Assembly: GCF_002844235.1 (NCBI RefSeq)
Contig: NZ_PGTS01000001.1
Coordinates: forward strand, 310,001 to 374,000
Origin: Thalassospira povalilytica
Lineage (GTDB): Bacteria; Pseudomonadota; Alphaproteobacteria; Rhodospirillales; Thalassospiraceae
Reading direction: 5' to 3'
DNA length: 64,000 bases
A program made the translations under genes and the position numbers. Under the pieces are notes generated by a model that saw nothing but the letters and a program-made list of their open reading frames with translations, was not told the origin of the DNA and did no database searches. This document shows positions 1 through 10,155 of this stretch, piece by piece. Each line of letters begins with the position of its first letter. The first letter of the stretch is position 1.

Positions 1-99
1 ATCGTCCCGATGTGGATCAATGCCTGGGGACTGATTGTCAAATTCGTTGCCCCGGTTGCGATTGCCTTCATCCTGCTTAAGGGGCTTGGTATCTTCTAG
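1..99 (+). CDS. C-terminal fragment of a membrane protein, possibly a sodium:neurotransmitter-symporter family transporter
   Basis: The window opens inside this gene. Only the last 32 codons are visible, ending at TAG 97-99. They encode a hydrophobic segment (VKFVAPVAIAFILLKGLGIF) after a Trp-rich turn (PMWINAWG), which is one terminal transmembrane helix. The pattern resembles the last helix of NSS-type Na+-dependent transporters, but 32 residues cannot settle the family. A strong terminator follows at 128-154. Confidence 0.45.
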   Translation: MVPMWINAWGLIVKFVAPVAIAFILLKGLGIF

Positions 100-127
100 G
101 ATCAGAAGAACCGGTTCATGAAGTTTG

Positions 128-154
128 AAAGGGCGGGATTATTCCCGCCCTTTT
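128..154 (+). terminator. Rho-independent terminator of the upstream transporter gene
   Basis: An 11-bp stem with arms AAAGGGCGGGA and TCCCGCCCTTT closes on a 4-base loop and runs into TTTT. It lies 29 bases after the stop at 99 and just before the end of the convergent minus-strand gene (stop at 165). Confidence 0.8.
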
Positions 155-164
155 GCTTTTTGGC

Positions 165-2744
165 TTAGCCATCCGTTGCGGTGGCAAGCCTTGAAATATC
201 CTGTGCGCTCATTGGTCGGCCAAGCAGGTAACCCTGCACAAGGTCGCACCCGGCATCCCGCAGAACTTCAAGCTGACGATCGTTTTCGACCCCTTCGGCA
301 ATGCAGGTTTTGCCAAGGTTGCGCGCCATATTGATGATGGTGATTGCCAATGTCCGGCCTTCTTCGCCACGATCGATGTCGGTGACAAAACTGCGATCAA
401 GCTTGATCTGATCAAATGGCAGGGTCCGCAGATAGCTCAGGCTGGAAAAGCCGGTGCCAAAATCATCAAGCGAAATGCGAATGCCCAGATCCTGGATACG
501 CTGAAGTTTGGCACGCATGTCGGCCATATCGCGCATGAACAGGCTTTCGGTGACTTCGATTTCAAGCCGGTCGGCAGACAACCCCTTGTCGACCAGAATG
601 GCCCGCAGCTGTTCTGCAAGATCGACCGTGCCATAGAATTGCTGAACTGACACATTCACCGCCAGCCGCAGATTGTGCAGACCTTCGCTGCGCCAGTTGA
701 CCAGTTGACGACAGGCCGTGCGCATGACCCAGCGACCCAGTTCGCCGATGACGCCGATTTCTTCGGCAACCGGGATAAAGGTCGATGGCGGGATATGTTC
801 CCCGCTTGCCGTTGTCCATCTTGCCAAGGCTTCGACACCGCACAACTGGCCAGTTTTGGTGTCAAATTGCGGTTGATAGGCAAGATGGAGTTCATTGTTA
901 TCGAGCGCGCGCCGTAAGGCCGTTTCAAGCGCCAGATCAGCACCCTTCTGACTTTGCAGCGACACGCTGAACCGACCGACCCGGTTGCGCCCCTGTTCCT
1001 TTGCCTGAAGCATGGCAATTTCCACACAGCGCAAAAGATTGCTGGTGTCATTGGCATCCTTGGGAAAAGAGGCAATGCCGATGCTGGCCGAAAGATAAAG
1101 GTCATCACCCTTGCTGGTCAGATGCGGTTCGCCAAGCCGGACAAGAACGCGTTCGGCAAGGTTCAGGGCTTCCTGTTCGGTTTTTATGTCGGGCAGGATG
1201 GCGGCATATTCATCGGCACCGACACGGGCCATGACCGCATCATGGCCAAGTTCGCGGCTGATGCGTCGGGATACTTCGACCAGAACATCATCCCCGGCAT
1301 TGTGGCCCAGTGCGTTGTTAACGCGCTGAAAGTTATCAAGATCCAGCATCATGACAGTCAATGGCCGGCCGTGCTGCCGGGCGCGCCCGACATGAAGCGA
1401 CAGCAATTCCGAAAAACGCCGGCGGTTGGGCATGCCGGTCAGCTCGTCGGTAAAGGCAATCCGAAGGATATCTTCGCGGTTTTTTTCGCGTTCACTGATG
1501 TCGGTAAAGATCGACGCATAATGGCTTATGGTGCCGTCGCTGTCGCGGATGGCCATGATCGAAAGCCATTCCGGGAATGTTTCACCGGATTTGCGACGGT
1601 TCCAGATCTCGCCTTCCCATTTGCCGGTCCGGGCAAGTTCGACCCACATCTGGCTATAGAAATCCTTGCTTTGGCGACCGGACTGCAAAATGCTCGGGTT
1701 TTTGCCAATGACTTCTTCGGCCTGATAACCGGTGACACGGGTAAAGGCGGGGTTGACGGCCTCGATCTCGGCGCGGGCGTTACAGACCATGACGCAGTCT
1801 GGCGAGTTTTCAATCAGCTTGCGGGCAAGCGCAAGTGACTGGCGGGCCTTGACCAGTTCGCTGTCGCTGTCATCATTGATGTTGTTCAGATAGATCAGAT
1901 AGTCCTGCTCGATAAATTCAAGCAGATCGGCAAAGGACAGAACGCCGATGATTTCCCGGTGCTGGTTATGAACAACAAGGTGGCGGATGTTCTTGCGCAA
2001 CATGATGGTGCGCGCATCATTAAGGTTCACATCCCCGTTAATGACCATAACCGGGCGGGTGGCGATATCACCTGCTGTCAAGCCATCATTGTCATCGGCA
2101 AACCCGCGCAGGATATCGCGTTCGGTAATGATACCGGTTTGCTGATCGACCGGCAGGTCGGCGGGAAAGCCGGTAACGATGGCGCTGTCGCATTTTTCGC
2201 CATGCATGCGGTGTCGCAATTCCGACACAGGCATCCGGGCATCGACAAAGATTGTCGACCGTCGGACCGCATCGGCAACGTCATTGGCGCTGAACGGCTT
2301 TTTGTTGCTGATTTGCCGGATCAGATCGGTCCGGCTGATGATGCCGACCAGACAATCATTTTCATCGACGGTGACCAGGTGGCGGACATTGCGTTCGCGC
2401 ATCCTGACGATGGCTGATTGCGGGCTGGCATGGATGGAGATGGTGTGAACCGGATGCGACATGCGCATCTCGACGGGTTGCGACAGCACAGCTTTGCTGT
2501 TGGCTGGTAACGACAACAGGTCGTGCTCTGTCAGTATTCCGACCGGCTTGTTCGACTGTACCACAATGATGGAACTGCTGTTGGCATTGCGCATTTTGGT
2601 GACGGCTTGCGCAAGTGGCGTTGCAGGCGAGCAACTTAAAACAGTTCCGGGTGACAGCGTACCGACCGTCAGACCAAAAGACCGGTCTTCGGCTGGGGTA
2701 GGGCGTATCATTTGATCCTGCTCAGAAGACAATTCGAATTGCAT
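165..2744 (-). CDS. Four-CBS, PAS, degenerate-GGDEF, EAL cyclic-di-GMP signalling protein
   Basis: This 859-residue soluble protein has four CBS repeats in about residues 20-290, arranged as two Bateman modules. A PAS domain with PAC follows (about 305-415, GKNPSILQSGRQS), then GGDEF (about 425-580) and EAL (about 605-850). The GGDEF signature is altered to GADEY, so cyclase activity is doubtful. The EAL domain keeps EALARW, the DDFGTG loop, the QIKLD lysine and EGVE, so c-di-GMP phosphodiesterase activity is likely. CBS pairs bind adenosyl ligands, suggesting that nucleotide or energy status gates the output. No transmembrane segment is visible. It is transcribed alone, convergent with the gene ending at 99. 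Confidence 0.9.
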   Translation of the reverse strand: MQFELSSEQDQMIRPTPAEDRSFGLTVGTLSPGTVLSCSPATPLAQAVTKMRNANSSSIIVVQSNKPVGILTEHDLLSLPANSKAVLSQPVEMRMSHPVHTISIHASPQSAIVRMRERNVRHLVTVDENDCLVGIISRTDLIRQISNKKPFSANDVADAVRRSTIFVDARMPVSELRHRMHGEKCDSAIVTGFPADLPVDQQTGIITERDILRGFADDNDGLTAGDIATRPVMVINGDVNLNDARTIMLRKNIRHLVVHNQHREIIGVLSFADLLEFIEQDYLIYLNNINDDSDSELVKARQSLALARKLIENSPDCVMVCNARAEIEAVNPAFTRVTGYQAEEVIGKNPSILQSGRQSKDFYSQMWVELARTGKWEGEIWNRRKSGETFPEWLSIMAIRDSDGTISHYASIFTDISEREKNREDILRIAFTDELTGMPNRRRFSELLSLHVGRARQHGRPLTVMMLDLDNFQRVNNALGHNAGDDVLVEVSRRISRELGHDAVMARVGADEYAAILPDIKTEQEALNLAERVLVRLGEPHLTSKGDDLYLSASIGIASFPKDANDTSNLLRCVEIAMLQAKEQGRNRVGRFSVSLQSQKGADLALETALRRALDNNELHLAYQPQFDTKTGQLCGVEALARWTTASGEHIPPSTFIPVAEEIGVIGELGRWVMRTACRQLVNWRSEGLHNLRLAVNVSVQQFYGTVDLAEQLRAILVDKGLSADRLEIEVTESLFMRDMADMRAKLQRIQDLGIRISLDDFGTGFSSLSYLRTLPFDQIKLDRSFVTDIDRGEEGRTLAITIINMARNLGKTCIAEGVENDRQLEVLRDAGCDLVQGYLLGRPMSAQDISRLATATDG

Positions 2745-2830
2745 CTGACTTAGCAGACATCAAGCAGTTTGGGATTGTTTTGGATCAAGGACACATGCCG
2801 GAATTGTTTCGCCGGTTTTGACATCAACCG

Positions 2831-2868
2831 GAAATAAAACACCCCGCCGGACGAAACCGGCGGGGTGT
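2831..2868 (-). terminator. Rho-independent terminator of acnA
   Basis: Read on the minus strand, a 12-bp stem (arms 2839-2850 and 2857-2868) with a 6-base loop is followed by TTTTATTTC. It starts 31 bases past the acnA stop. Confidence 0.85.
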
Positions 2869-2899
2869 CTTTTGGTCAGCGTCTGACTTCGTACTGAAA

Positions 2900-5587
2900 T
2901 CAGGCAGCTTTCATCATGTTACGCAGAACGAACTGCAAGATGCCGCCGTTCTGGTAGTAGAGAACTTCGTTCTCGGTATCGATACGGCAGGTGGCAACGA
3001 ATTCTTCGGTGCTGCCATCTTTGCGCGTGATGCGAACCGTAACGTCCTGAAGCGGGGTGATGCCATCACCGATGCCAAGGACATCAAAGGTTTCAGAACC
3101 ATCAAGCTTGTAGGTCGCACGACCTTCACCGTTTTTGAACTGCAGCGGCAGAACGCCCATGCAGACCAGGTTGGTGCGGTGAATACGTTCGAAGCTTTCC
3201 GCGATCACAGCTTTGACGCCAAGCAGGTTGGTGCCTTTTGCTGCCCAGTCACGCGAAGAACCGGTGCCGTATTCTTTACCGGCGACGACAACCAGCGGGG
3301 TGCCTTCGGCCTGATAGCGCATGGCAACATCATAAACCCAGCCCTGTTCACCCGACGGGTAATGGACCGAGATGCCGCCTTCGGTGCCCGGTGCCATTTC
3401 GTTACGAATACGAATGTTGGCAAAGGTACCGCGCATCATGACTTCGTGGTTACCACGACGTGCGCCATAGGAGTTGAAGTCACGAACCGCAACGCCATTC
3501 GCCTTGAGGTATTCACCTGCCGGGCTTTCTTCCTTGATCGAACCGGCCGGAGAAATGTGGTCGGTGGTAACAGAGTCACCCAGGATCAGGAGCGGACGTG
3601 CACCGTGAACTTCTGCGAAGTCGTTCGGCTCTGCCGCCATGTTGACGAAGTAAGGCGGGTTCTGGACGTAGGTGGATTTGCCATCCCACGCGAAGGTTTC
3701 GCCTTCGGTGATTTCGATGGCCTGCCACGGCTTCGGACCAGCAAAGATGTTGTCATAACGCTCTTTGTACATCGCAGCCGAAATCGACGACGCAATGGTG
3801 TCGGCAATTTCTTTGTTGCTCGGCCAGATGTCTTTGAGGAAGACGTCATTGCCGTTCTTGTCGGTACCGATCGGGTCGTTGTTCAGATCGACCTTCAGGT
3901 TACCGGCAAGGGCATAGGCAACAACCAGCGGCGGCGAGGCAAGGTAGTTTGCCTTGACGTGCGGGCTGATACGGCCTTCGAAGTTACGGTTACCCGAAAG
4001 AACGGCGGTAACGAGCATGTCGTTGCCGTCAATTGCTTCGGCGATCGGGCCGGCAAGCGGACCGGAGTTACCGATACAGGTGGTGCAACCGAAACCGGCA
4101 ACGTTAAAGCCAAGCTGATCCAGGTAATCCTGAAGGCCGGCTTTCTCGAGGTAGTCGGCAACAACCAGCGAACCCGGTGCAAGCGAGGTTTTCACCCACG
4201 GTTTGCGGTTCAGGCCAAGCTCGACAGCTTTTTTCGCCAGCAGACCGGCTGCGATCAGCACGCTCGGGTTCGAGGTGTTGGTGCAGGACGTGATTGCGGC
4301 GATGACGACGTTACCGTCTTTCATTTCGAAGTTTTCATTCGAAACCGGAACGGAACGATCAGCATCTACACCCGGTGCCATGTCGGCGAAGGTGCCATTG
4401 AAGCTCGATACGGCGTCTTTAAGAAGAACGCGGTCCTGCGGACGCTTCGGACCCGACAGGGCCGGCTCGACGGTCGAGATGTCAAGTTCAAGCGTTGCAG
4501 TGTATTCTGCTTCGAAGCCCGGCTCGCGCCACATGCCCTGTTCTTTGGCATATGCTTCAACCAGGGCAATCTGGTCTTCGTCACGGCCGGTCGAACGCAT
4601 GTAGTTCAGCGTTTCGTCATCGATCGGGAAGAAGCCACAGGTCGCACCATATTCCGGTGCCATGTTACCGATGGTCGCACGGTCCGGCAGGCTCATGTGG
4701 TCAAGTGCATCGCCATAGAATTCGACGAATTTGCCGACAACGCCTTTTTCACGCAGCATCTGAACGACGCGCAGAACAAGGTCGGTTGCGGTGATGCCTT
4801 CTTTCATGGTGCCGGTCAGCTTGAAGCCGACGACTTCCGGGATCAGCATCGAGATCGGCTGGCCAAGCATTGCTGCTTCGGCTTCCAGACCACCAACACC
4901 CCAACCAAGAACAGCAAGGCCGTTCACCATGGTGGTGTGGGAATCGGTGCCGACCAGGGTATCAGGATATGCAACGGTCTTGCCGTCTTCGTCCTTGCCG
5001 GTCCAGACGACCTTGGCAAGATGTTCGACGTTGACCTGGTGGCAGATGCCTGCGCCCGGCGGAACGATGCGGAAGTTGTTGAACGCGTTCTGACCCCAAC
5101 GCAGGAAGCCATAACGTTCGCCGTTACGTTCGAACTCGACTTCCATGTTTTTGTCGAGTGCATCATCGGTGCCGAAGAAGTCGATCATGACCGAGTGGTC
5201 AATGACGAGATCAACCGGTGAAAGCGGGTTCACCTTCTGGGCGTCGCCACCCATGTTGACAACGGCATCGCGCATCGCGGCAAGGTCAACGACGGCGGGA
5301 ACGCCGGTGAAGTCCTGCATCAGAACGCGGGCCGGACGATAGTTGATCTCATGGCTGCTCTTGCGGGCTTTGAGCCAGTCTACAACAGCCTGAACATCGT
5401 CGGTTTTGACAGTGAAGTCATCTTCATAGCGCAGAAGGTTCTCAAGAACGACTTTCAGCGTGAAGGGAAGTTTGGAAACGTCGCCGAGTTTTTCGGAAGC
5501 AACTTTGAGGCTGTAATAGTCGACGGAATTATCCCCGACTTTCAGCGTGCGGCGCGTTTTCAGGTTGTCTTTGCCACAAATGGACAT
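2900..5587 (-). CDS. acnA: Aconitate hydratase AcnA
   Basis: Interconverts citrate and isocitrate through cis-aconitate in the cytosolic TCA cycle. The 895-residue length matches the AcnA/IRP family (about 890). The three [4Fe-4S] cysteines are present: one in [13 protein letters not shown] (about residue 437) and two in [10 protein letters not shown] (about 503 and 506). The swivel domain at the C-terminus keeps [10 protein letters not shown]. The start at 5587 has a strong Shine-Dalgarno, GAGGAGGG, about 6 bases upstream, and [15 protein letters not shown] is a typical AcnA start. It is monocistronic, with a terminator downstream and a long intergenic region upstream containing a CRP-like palindrome at 5674-5689. 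Confidence 0.98.
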   Translation of the reverse strand: MSICGKDNLKTRRTLKVGDNSVDYYSLKVASEKLGDVSKLPFTLKVVLENLLRYEDDFTVKTDDVQAVVDWLKARKSSHEINYRPARVLMQDFTGVPAVVDLAAMRDAVVNMGGDAQKVNPLSPVDLVIDHSVMIDFFGTDDALDKNMEVEFERNGERYGFLRWGQNAFNNFRIVPPGAGICHQVNVEHLAKVVWTGKDEDGKTVAYPDTLVGTDSHTTMVNGLAVLGWGVGGLEAEAAMLGQPISMLIPEVVGFKLTGTMKEGITATDLVLRVVQMLREKGVVGKFVEFYGDALDHMSLPDRATIGNMAPEYGATCGFFPIDDETLNYMRSTGRDEDQIALVEAYAKEQGMWREPGFEAEYTATLELDISTVEPALSGPKRPQDRVLLKDAVSSFNGTFADMAPGVDADRSVPVSNENFEMKDGNVVIAAITSCTNTSNPSVLIAAGLLAKKAVELGLNRKPWVKTSLAPGSLVVADYLEKAGLQDYLDQLGFNVAGFGCTTCIGNSGPLAGPIAEAIDGNDMLVTAVLSGNRNFEGRISPHVKANYLASPPLVVAYALAGNLKVDLNNDPIGTDKNGNDVFLKDIWPSNKEIADTIASSISAAMYKERYDNIFAGPKPWQAIEITEGETFAWDGKSTYVQNPPYFVNMAAEPNDFAEVHGARPLLILGDSVTTDHISPAGSIKEESPAGEYLKANGVAVRDFNSYGARRGNHEVMMRGTFANIRIRNEMAPGTEGGISVHYPSGEQGWVYDVAMRYQAEGTPLVVVAGKEYGTGSSRDWAAKGTNLLGVKAVIAESFERIHRTNLVCMGVLPLQFKNGEGRATYKLDGSETFDVLGIGDGITPLQDVTVRITRKDGSTEEFVATCRIDTENEVLYYQNGGILQFVLRNMMKAA

Positions 5588-6419
5588 CAGACCCTCCTCA
5601 AGGTGGTTAAAAGGGCTTGTCGTGACAAGACACCCCGACCGTCGGAGCGCCGAGCGGTGGGCTATCTGTGTTGCGTGACGCGGGTCACGGCTACATATGC
5701 ATGTGCACCGGGGTTACACCACAATTCCCTGTGAAAGTCCAGACCCAGTGAAGGGGTATTCAGTAAAACCCGCTGATCACAGCATATTGGCAAAGTCCAA
5801 CAAGCATCGGTAAACCTTTGATCGATATGTGAAGGCGCATTTCGCCTTTCAATAGGGGCTAGTCGGGGGCCGAGTCTGTTGCTGACCATATTGCTTGCGT
5901 GTTTTCGGGGTATGTCGGGGGTGCGGTGGTGCGTCGATTGCGAACGAGGATACCAGACGCCGTAAAGGCCCGCCCCGAATCCGTTCCGATTCGATCAATC
6001 GCGCTGATCTGGATCCGCCTTATTCGGGGGCATTCACCCGTCAAATATTGTGCGGTGCATGATCACGAAAATTTTTTGCAATGCGACGTGCGCGGGGCTG
6101 CCTAACTGATCTCGCCGTCAGATAACGTTACGTAATCAAGGGTAGAAAGATGGTGCGCGGTAGGCGAATTTAAATTGTGCATTGCGAATTTGTAGAAAAG
6201 TCGCAATCCCTTGCTGATCATTGCATTGACGCAATATGCTGAAATTGGTACTTAAATGCCTATTAAATGTGTCAGGCCCGGTTTCCGTAAGGTCAGGGTC
6301 CCAAAAAAATCCGACACATCATCAGGGAAACTGAATATCGGTTCGCAAATTTCACCAAGATGAACCCGAAATGTGGTTCTGCGGCATTTGCGGCCCAAGT
6401 CAGGGAGGAATGCGACGGC
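5588..6419. other. Long intergenic region between acnA and the liv cluster
   Basis: These 832 bases separate divergent transcription units. The acnA-proximal part holds the palindrome at 5674-5689. The liv-proximal part (about 6150-6300) is A/T-rich, with a repeated GCGAATTT motif, a short TTGC/GCAA inverted repeat around 6221-6234 and a TTGACG box at 6226-6231 without a convincing -10 partner. The short open frames here have no ribosome binding site or protein-like composition. I see no recognisable RNA or riboswitch. Confidence 0.5.
5674..5689. promoter_or_regulatory. CRP/FNR-like palindrome upstream of acnA
   Basis: CGTGAC-GCGG-GTCACG is a perfect 6-4-6 inverted repeat. It can be read as GTGA-N6-TCAC, the core of the CRP-type consensus with only the outermost base of each half changed. 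It sits 87-102 bases upstream of the acnA start. A poor sigma-70-like match lies just upstream of it on the minus strand. Regulation by a CRP/FNR-family protein is inferred. Confidence 0.4.
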
Positions 6420-7229
6420 ATGACATCACAGAGTCCTATTTTACAGATCAGCGATGTGTCGCTGGTTTTCGGCGGTGTACGTGCGCTGAGTGATGTCAGC
6501 TTTTCCGTCCTGCCGGGCGAACTGTTTTCGATCATCGGCCCGAACGGCGCGGGCAAGACGTCCATGCTGAACTGCGTGTCCGGGCGTTACACCCCGACCA
6601 CCGGATCGGTATCGTTCAAAGGTCAGGATGTTACGGGGCTTAAACCCAATGATCGTGCCGAACTGGGCATCGGTCGTACATTCCAGAACCTGGCGCTGTT
6701 TGGTCATATGAATGTTCTCGATAACATCATGGTCGGTCGCCATCATCTTTTGAAAAACAACTTCCTGAACGGGCCGCTTTACTGGTTTGGCGGTGCGCAA
6801 AAGGAAGAACTCGAACACCGTCGCTTCTGCGAAGACGTGATCGATTTTCTTGAAATTTCCCATATCCGCAAGGCAACGGCCGGTACGCTTTCATATGGTC
6901 TGCGCAAACGCGTCGAGCTGGCGCGTGCTGTTGCACTGCGTCCTGATCTGATCCTGCTTGATGAGCCGATGGCGGGCATGAACCTCGAAGAAAAAGAGGA
7001 CATGGCGCGCTTTATCATCGACCTCAATGAAGAATGGGGCATGACGGTTGTGATGATTGAACATGACATGGGTGTTGTCATGGATATCTCGAACCGGGTC
7101 ATGGTTCTCGACTTCGGACGCAAGATTGCCGAAGGCCTCCCCGACGAGGTGATGGCCAACAGTCACGTCAAGAAGGCCTATCTGGGTGAAGAAGACGACG
7201 AAACGGATGAAGACGAGCAGGTGGCCTGA
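6420..7229 (+). CDS. livG: Branched-chain amino acid-type ABC transporter ATPase, LivG family
   Basis: ATP-hydrolysing subunit of a Liv (HAAT) importer, acting on the cytoplasmic face. The 269-residue protein has Walker A GPNGAGKT at 40-47, a LivG-type signature LSYGLRKRVELARA, Walker B LILLDEP and an H-loop VMIEHDM. The acidic C-terminus (EEDDETDEDEQ) is unusual. A longer frame opens at 6360, but ATG 6420 has AGGGAGGAA at a good spacing and gives the normal family N-terminus. It is the first gene of the 6.4-14.8 kb cluster, and the next gene starts 2 bases after its stop. Confidence 0.93.
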   Translation: MTSQSPILQISDVSLVFGGVRALSDVSFSVLPGELFSIIGPNGAGKTSMLNCVSGRYTPTTGSVSFKGQDVTGLKPNDRAELGIGRTFQNLALFGHMNVLDNIMVGRHHLLKNNFLNGPLYWFGGAQKEELEHRRFCEDVIDFLEISHIRKATAGTLSYGLRKRVELARAVALRPDLILLDEPMAGMNLEEKEDMARFIIDLNEEWGMTVVMIEHDMGVVMDISNRVMVLDFGRKIAEGLPDEVMANSHVKKAYLGEEDDETDEDEQVA

Positions 7230-7231
7230 TC

Positions 7232-9181
7232 ATGAGCAGCAATATCCCCGATTATGCCGACGTGCAGTCGCTTGATACCTTCCCGAAAGTGCTGGCCTAT
7301 AATGCGCGCAACTGGGGTGGTGACGTTGCCATGCGCGAAAAGGAATTCGGCATCTGGCAGGAATTCACCTGGAAAGATTACAATGACCGCGTCAAATGGA
7401 TGACGCTTGGCATGCGCGCCCTTGGCATTGGTCAGGGCGATGTGGTCGGTATCATTGGTGAAAACCGCCCGGAATGGGTTTGGGGCGAAATCGCAGCCCA
7501 TGCGTTGCGCGGAATGTCGGTCGGTCTGTATCAGGACAGCCTTCACGAAGAAGTCGCCTATCTGATCACCTATTCGGGTGCCCGTATCCTGATCGCCGAA
7601 GACGAAGAACAGTGTGACAAGCTGATCGAACTTGGCGACGACATTCCGACCGTGGAACATATCGTTTATTGCGACCCGCGCGGGATGCGCAAATATGACG
7701 ATCCGCGTTTGATGGATGTCGAAAAGCTTTACGAGCTTGGCCGCGAGCTCGAAGAAAAAAATCCCGGTATCTATGACCAGATGGTCGCCGATACCAAGGG
7801 TGATGAATGCGCGATCCTGTGCACGACATCGGGCACGACATCCAAGCCGAAAATGGCGATGCTCAATTCCGGTGATTTTCTGGATCATTGCGCGGCGTAT
7901 CTGCGTGCTGACCCGAAATATCCGGGTGATAACTATGTATCTGTCCTGCCGCTTCCGTGGATTATGGAACAGGTCTATGTGGTTGGTCAGTCGCTGGTCA
8001 GTCGCCAGATCGTCAATTTCGTCGAAGAGCAGGAAACCATGATGGCCGACCTGCGCGAAATTGGACCGAACTTCGTGCTGCTTGCGCCGCGCGTCTGGGA
8101 AACCATTGCCGCCGATGTGCGCGCCCGGATGATGGATTCAACACCATTCAAGCAAAAGATGTTTGATTTCGGCATGGCTCTGGCCCGCACGGCACTCGAC
8201 AATGGCGGTCATTCCAAGATGGCTGACGTCATTTTGATGAATGCGCTCAAAGACCGTCTTGGTTTTTCCAACCTGCGCTCAGCCGCGACCGGCGGGGCGG
8301 CGATTGGTCCGGAAACCTTCAAGTTCTTCCATGCGATGGGCGTGCCGCTGCGTCAGCTTTATGGCCAGACTGAACTTTGCGGCGCCTATACCATTCATCA
8401 GCCCGATGATATCGATTTTGATACGGTCGGTGTTGCCTTTGACAATTCCGACATCCAGGTCATCAATACCGATGAAAACGGGGTTGGCGAAATCGTTGCC
8501 CGTACGTCGGGCATGTTCACCGGATATTACAAAAACCAGTCCGCCTATGACGAAGATGTCAGAGATGGCTGGATGCATACCGGTGATGCCGGTTACTTCA
8601 AGAAAGAAAACAATCATCTGGTTGTGATCGATCGCATGAAGGATCTGGCGGAAACCTCGACCGGGGTGCGTTATTCGCCACAGTTTATTGAAAACAAACT
8701 GAAATTCTCGCCCTTCATTGCCGAGGCCGTGATCCTTGGCAAGGATCTTCCGTTCCTGTCGACCATGATCTGTATTCGTTATTCGATCATGGCGAAATGG
8801 GCCGAACAGCGCGGGATTGCATTTACCAACTATACCAACCTGTCCGCCCAGCCGCAGGTCTATGACATGATCACCGAGGAAATCCGCGAGGTGAACAAGA
8901 CCCTGCCAGAGGCACAGCGCATCAAACGCTTCCTGCTTCTTTACAAGGAACTGGATGCCGATGACGGCGAACTGACCCGTACGCGCAAGGTGCGCCGTGG
9001 CGTGGTTGCCGAAAAATACGCCGACATCATCGATGCGGTTTATGCCGGCAATGACAAGGTTGATATCGACACCATGATCACCTTCCAGGACGGGTCAAAA
9101 ACCCGCATCCAGACAAGCGTGAAGGTCGTCGATCTTGAAGATAACAAGGTCGCACAGACGGCCCCGAAAGCCGCCGAATAA
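7232..9181 (+). CDS. AMP-forming acyl-CoA synthetase, long-chain fatty-acid CoA ligase-like
   Basis: Predicted to activate a carboxylic acid to its CoA thioester via an acyl-AMP. The 649-residue protein carries the phosphate-binding loop TTSGTTSKPK (about residues 197-206), the A5 motif YGQTELCG (about 375) and the A7 motif TGDAGYF (about 450), followed by VIDRMKDL. It is translationally tight with livG and sits between importer subunits, which implies that it activates what the importer brings in. The substrate cannot be read from the sequence; fatty, aromatic or branched acids are all possible. Confidence 0.9.
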   Translation: MSSNIPDYADVQSLDTFPKVLAYNARNWGGDVAMREKEFGIWQEFTWKDYNDRVKWMTLGMRALGIGQGDVVGIIGENRPEWVWGEIAAHALRGMSVGLYQDSLHEEVAYLITYSGARILIAEDEEQCDKLIELGDDIPTVEHIVYCDPRGMRKYDDPRLMDVEKLYELGRELEEKNPGIYDQMVADTKGDECAILCTTSGTTSKPKMAMLNSGDFLDHCAAYLRADPKYPGDNYVSVLPLPWIMEQVYVVGQSLVSRQIVNFVEEQETMMADLREIGPNFVLLAPRVWETIAADVRARMMDSTPFKQKMFDFGMALARTALDNGGHSKMADVILMNALKDRLGFSNLRSAATGGAAIGPETFKFFHAMGVPLRQLYGQTELCGAYTIHQPDDIDFDTVGVAFDNSDIQVINTDENGVGEIVARTSGMFTGYYKNQSAYDEDVRDGWMHTGDAGYFKKENNHLVVIDRMKDLAETSTGVRYSPQFIENKLKFSPFIAEAVILGKDLPFLSTMICIRYSIMAKWAEQRGIAFTNYTNLSAQPQVYDMITEEIREVNKTLPEAQRIKRFLLLYKELDADDGELTRTRKVRRGVVAEKYADIIDAVYAGNDKVDIDTMITFQDGSKTRIQTSVKVVDLEDNKVAQTAPKAAE

Positions 9182-9243
9182 GGCAGCAGCAAAACTGTGG
9201 TCCCGATCACCGGATCGCGGACCGCCATTACAGGGATGGCAAC

Positions 9244-10137
9244 ATGAATTTCGAACTTCTGTTCCAGCTTCTGCTGAACGGGTTGATCGTCGGGACGCTG
9301 TATGGTGTCGTCGCGATGTGCTTCGTGCTCATCTATAAATCAACCCAGATCGTTAACTTTGCCCAGGGCGAGTTTCTGCTGATTGGCGCGTGGGTTTGCT
9401 ATGCGTTCCTTGTGGAAATGAGTATGCCCTTCTGGCTGGGTTTCCTGTTTACGCTGCTGTTTATGATGGCGTTTGGCATCATTCTTCAGATGGTTGTCTT
9501 GCGGCCCATGATTGGCGAACCGATCATTTCCGTGATCATGGTGACCATCGGGCTTTCGATCTTTTTCCAGGCAGCGACCAAGTGGATTTTCGGTGCTACC
9601 ACGGCAACCTATCCGCAGGTGTTTGAAACCCGTTCGATCAACCTTCTGGGGATGCAGATCGAAACCGCCTACATCATGAGCTTCGTGATCTCGTTGTTCA
9701 TCATGGCCGGGTTCTACTGGTTCTTTAAATATTCCAAGCTTGGCCTCGCGATGCGCGCAACCGCCTTTGATCAGCAGGTCGCACAAAGCCTTGGCATTTC
9801 GGTCAAAACCGTCTTTGCGATGTCCTGGGCGATTTCGGCCCTGGTGTCGGGGATCGCCGGTATCGTGATCGGGATGGTTAATGGTGTGTCTTCGGCCCTT
9901 TCGGTGATCGGGATCAAGGTGTTCCCGGCGGTTATTCTGGGCGGGCTTGATTCCATCGTCGGTGCGATTGTCGGTGGTGTGATCATCGGTCTTCTTGAAA
10001 ACACGGCCGAGTTTGTGGATGGCCAGTATCTGAACTGGGGCAACCTGTTCTCGATCGCGCCGTTCTATGTGCTGATCATTATTCTGTGCATCAAGCCATA
10101 TGGCCTGTTTGGCACCAAAGACATCGAACGTATCTAA
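9244..10137 (+). CDS. livH: Branched-chain amino acid-type ABC transporter permease, LivH family
   Basis: Inner-membrane permease of the Liv-type importer. The 297 residues contain about eight hydrophobic segments and the family motifs YGVVAMCFVLIYKSTQIVNFAQGEF near the N-terminus and KVFPAVILGGLDSIVGAIVGG near the C-terminus. It lies 62 bases after the ligase gene, with GGGATGGCAAC before ATG. It is expected to pair with the LivM-like protein at 10156. Confidence 0.95.
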   Translation: MNFELLFQLLLNGLIVGTLYGVVAMCFVLIYKSTQIVNFAQGEFLLIGAWVCYAFLVEMSMPFWLGFLFTLLFMMAFGIILQMVVLRPMIGEPIISVIMVTIGLSIFFQAATKWIFGATTATYPQVFETRSINLLGMQIETAYIMSFVISLFIMAGFYWFFKYSKLGLAMRATAFDQQVAQSLGISVKTVFAMSWAISALVSGIAGIVIGMVNGVSSALSVIGIKVFPAVILGGLDSIVGAIVGGVIIGLLENTAEFVDGQYLNWGNLFSIAPFYVLIIILCIKPYGLFGTKDIERI

Positions 10138-10155
10138 GGGACGAGGAAAAGTACT

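Noticed and set aside
954-1838. Open frame of 294 codons opposite the CBS-PAS-GGDEF-EAL gene
   Set aside because: It lies entirely within a gene with clear domains. The product has no recognisable motif and low-quality composition.
3179-5221. Very long open frame (680 codons) on the plus strand opposite acnA
   Set aside because: It is the antisense shadow of aconitase. Its product is rich in Arg, Val, Gly and Asn without any domain, and there is no ribosome binding site. The minus-strand frame is unmistakable AcnA.
5899-6105. Possible small gene (68 codons) in the acnA-liv gap
   Set aside because: No ribosome binding site, Arg-rich random composition, and no support beyond being open.
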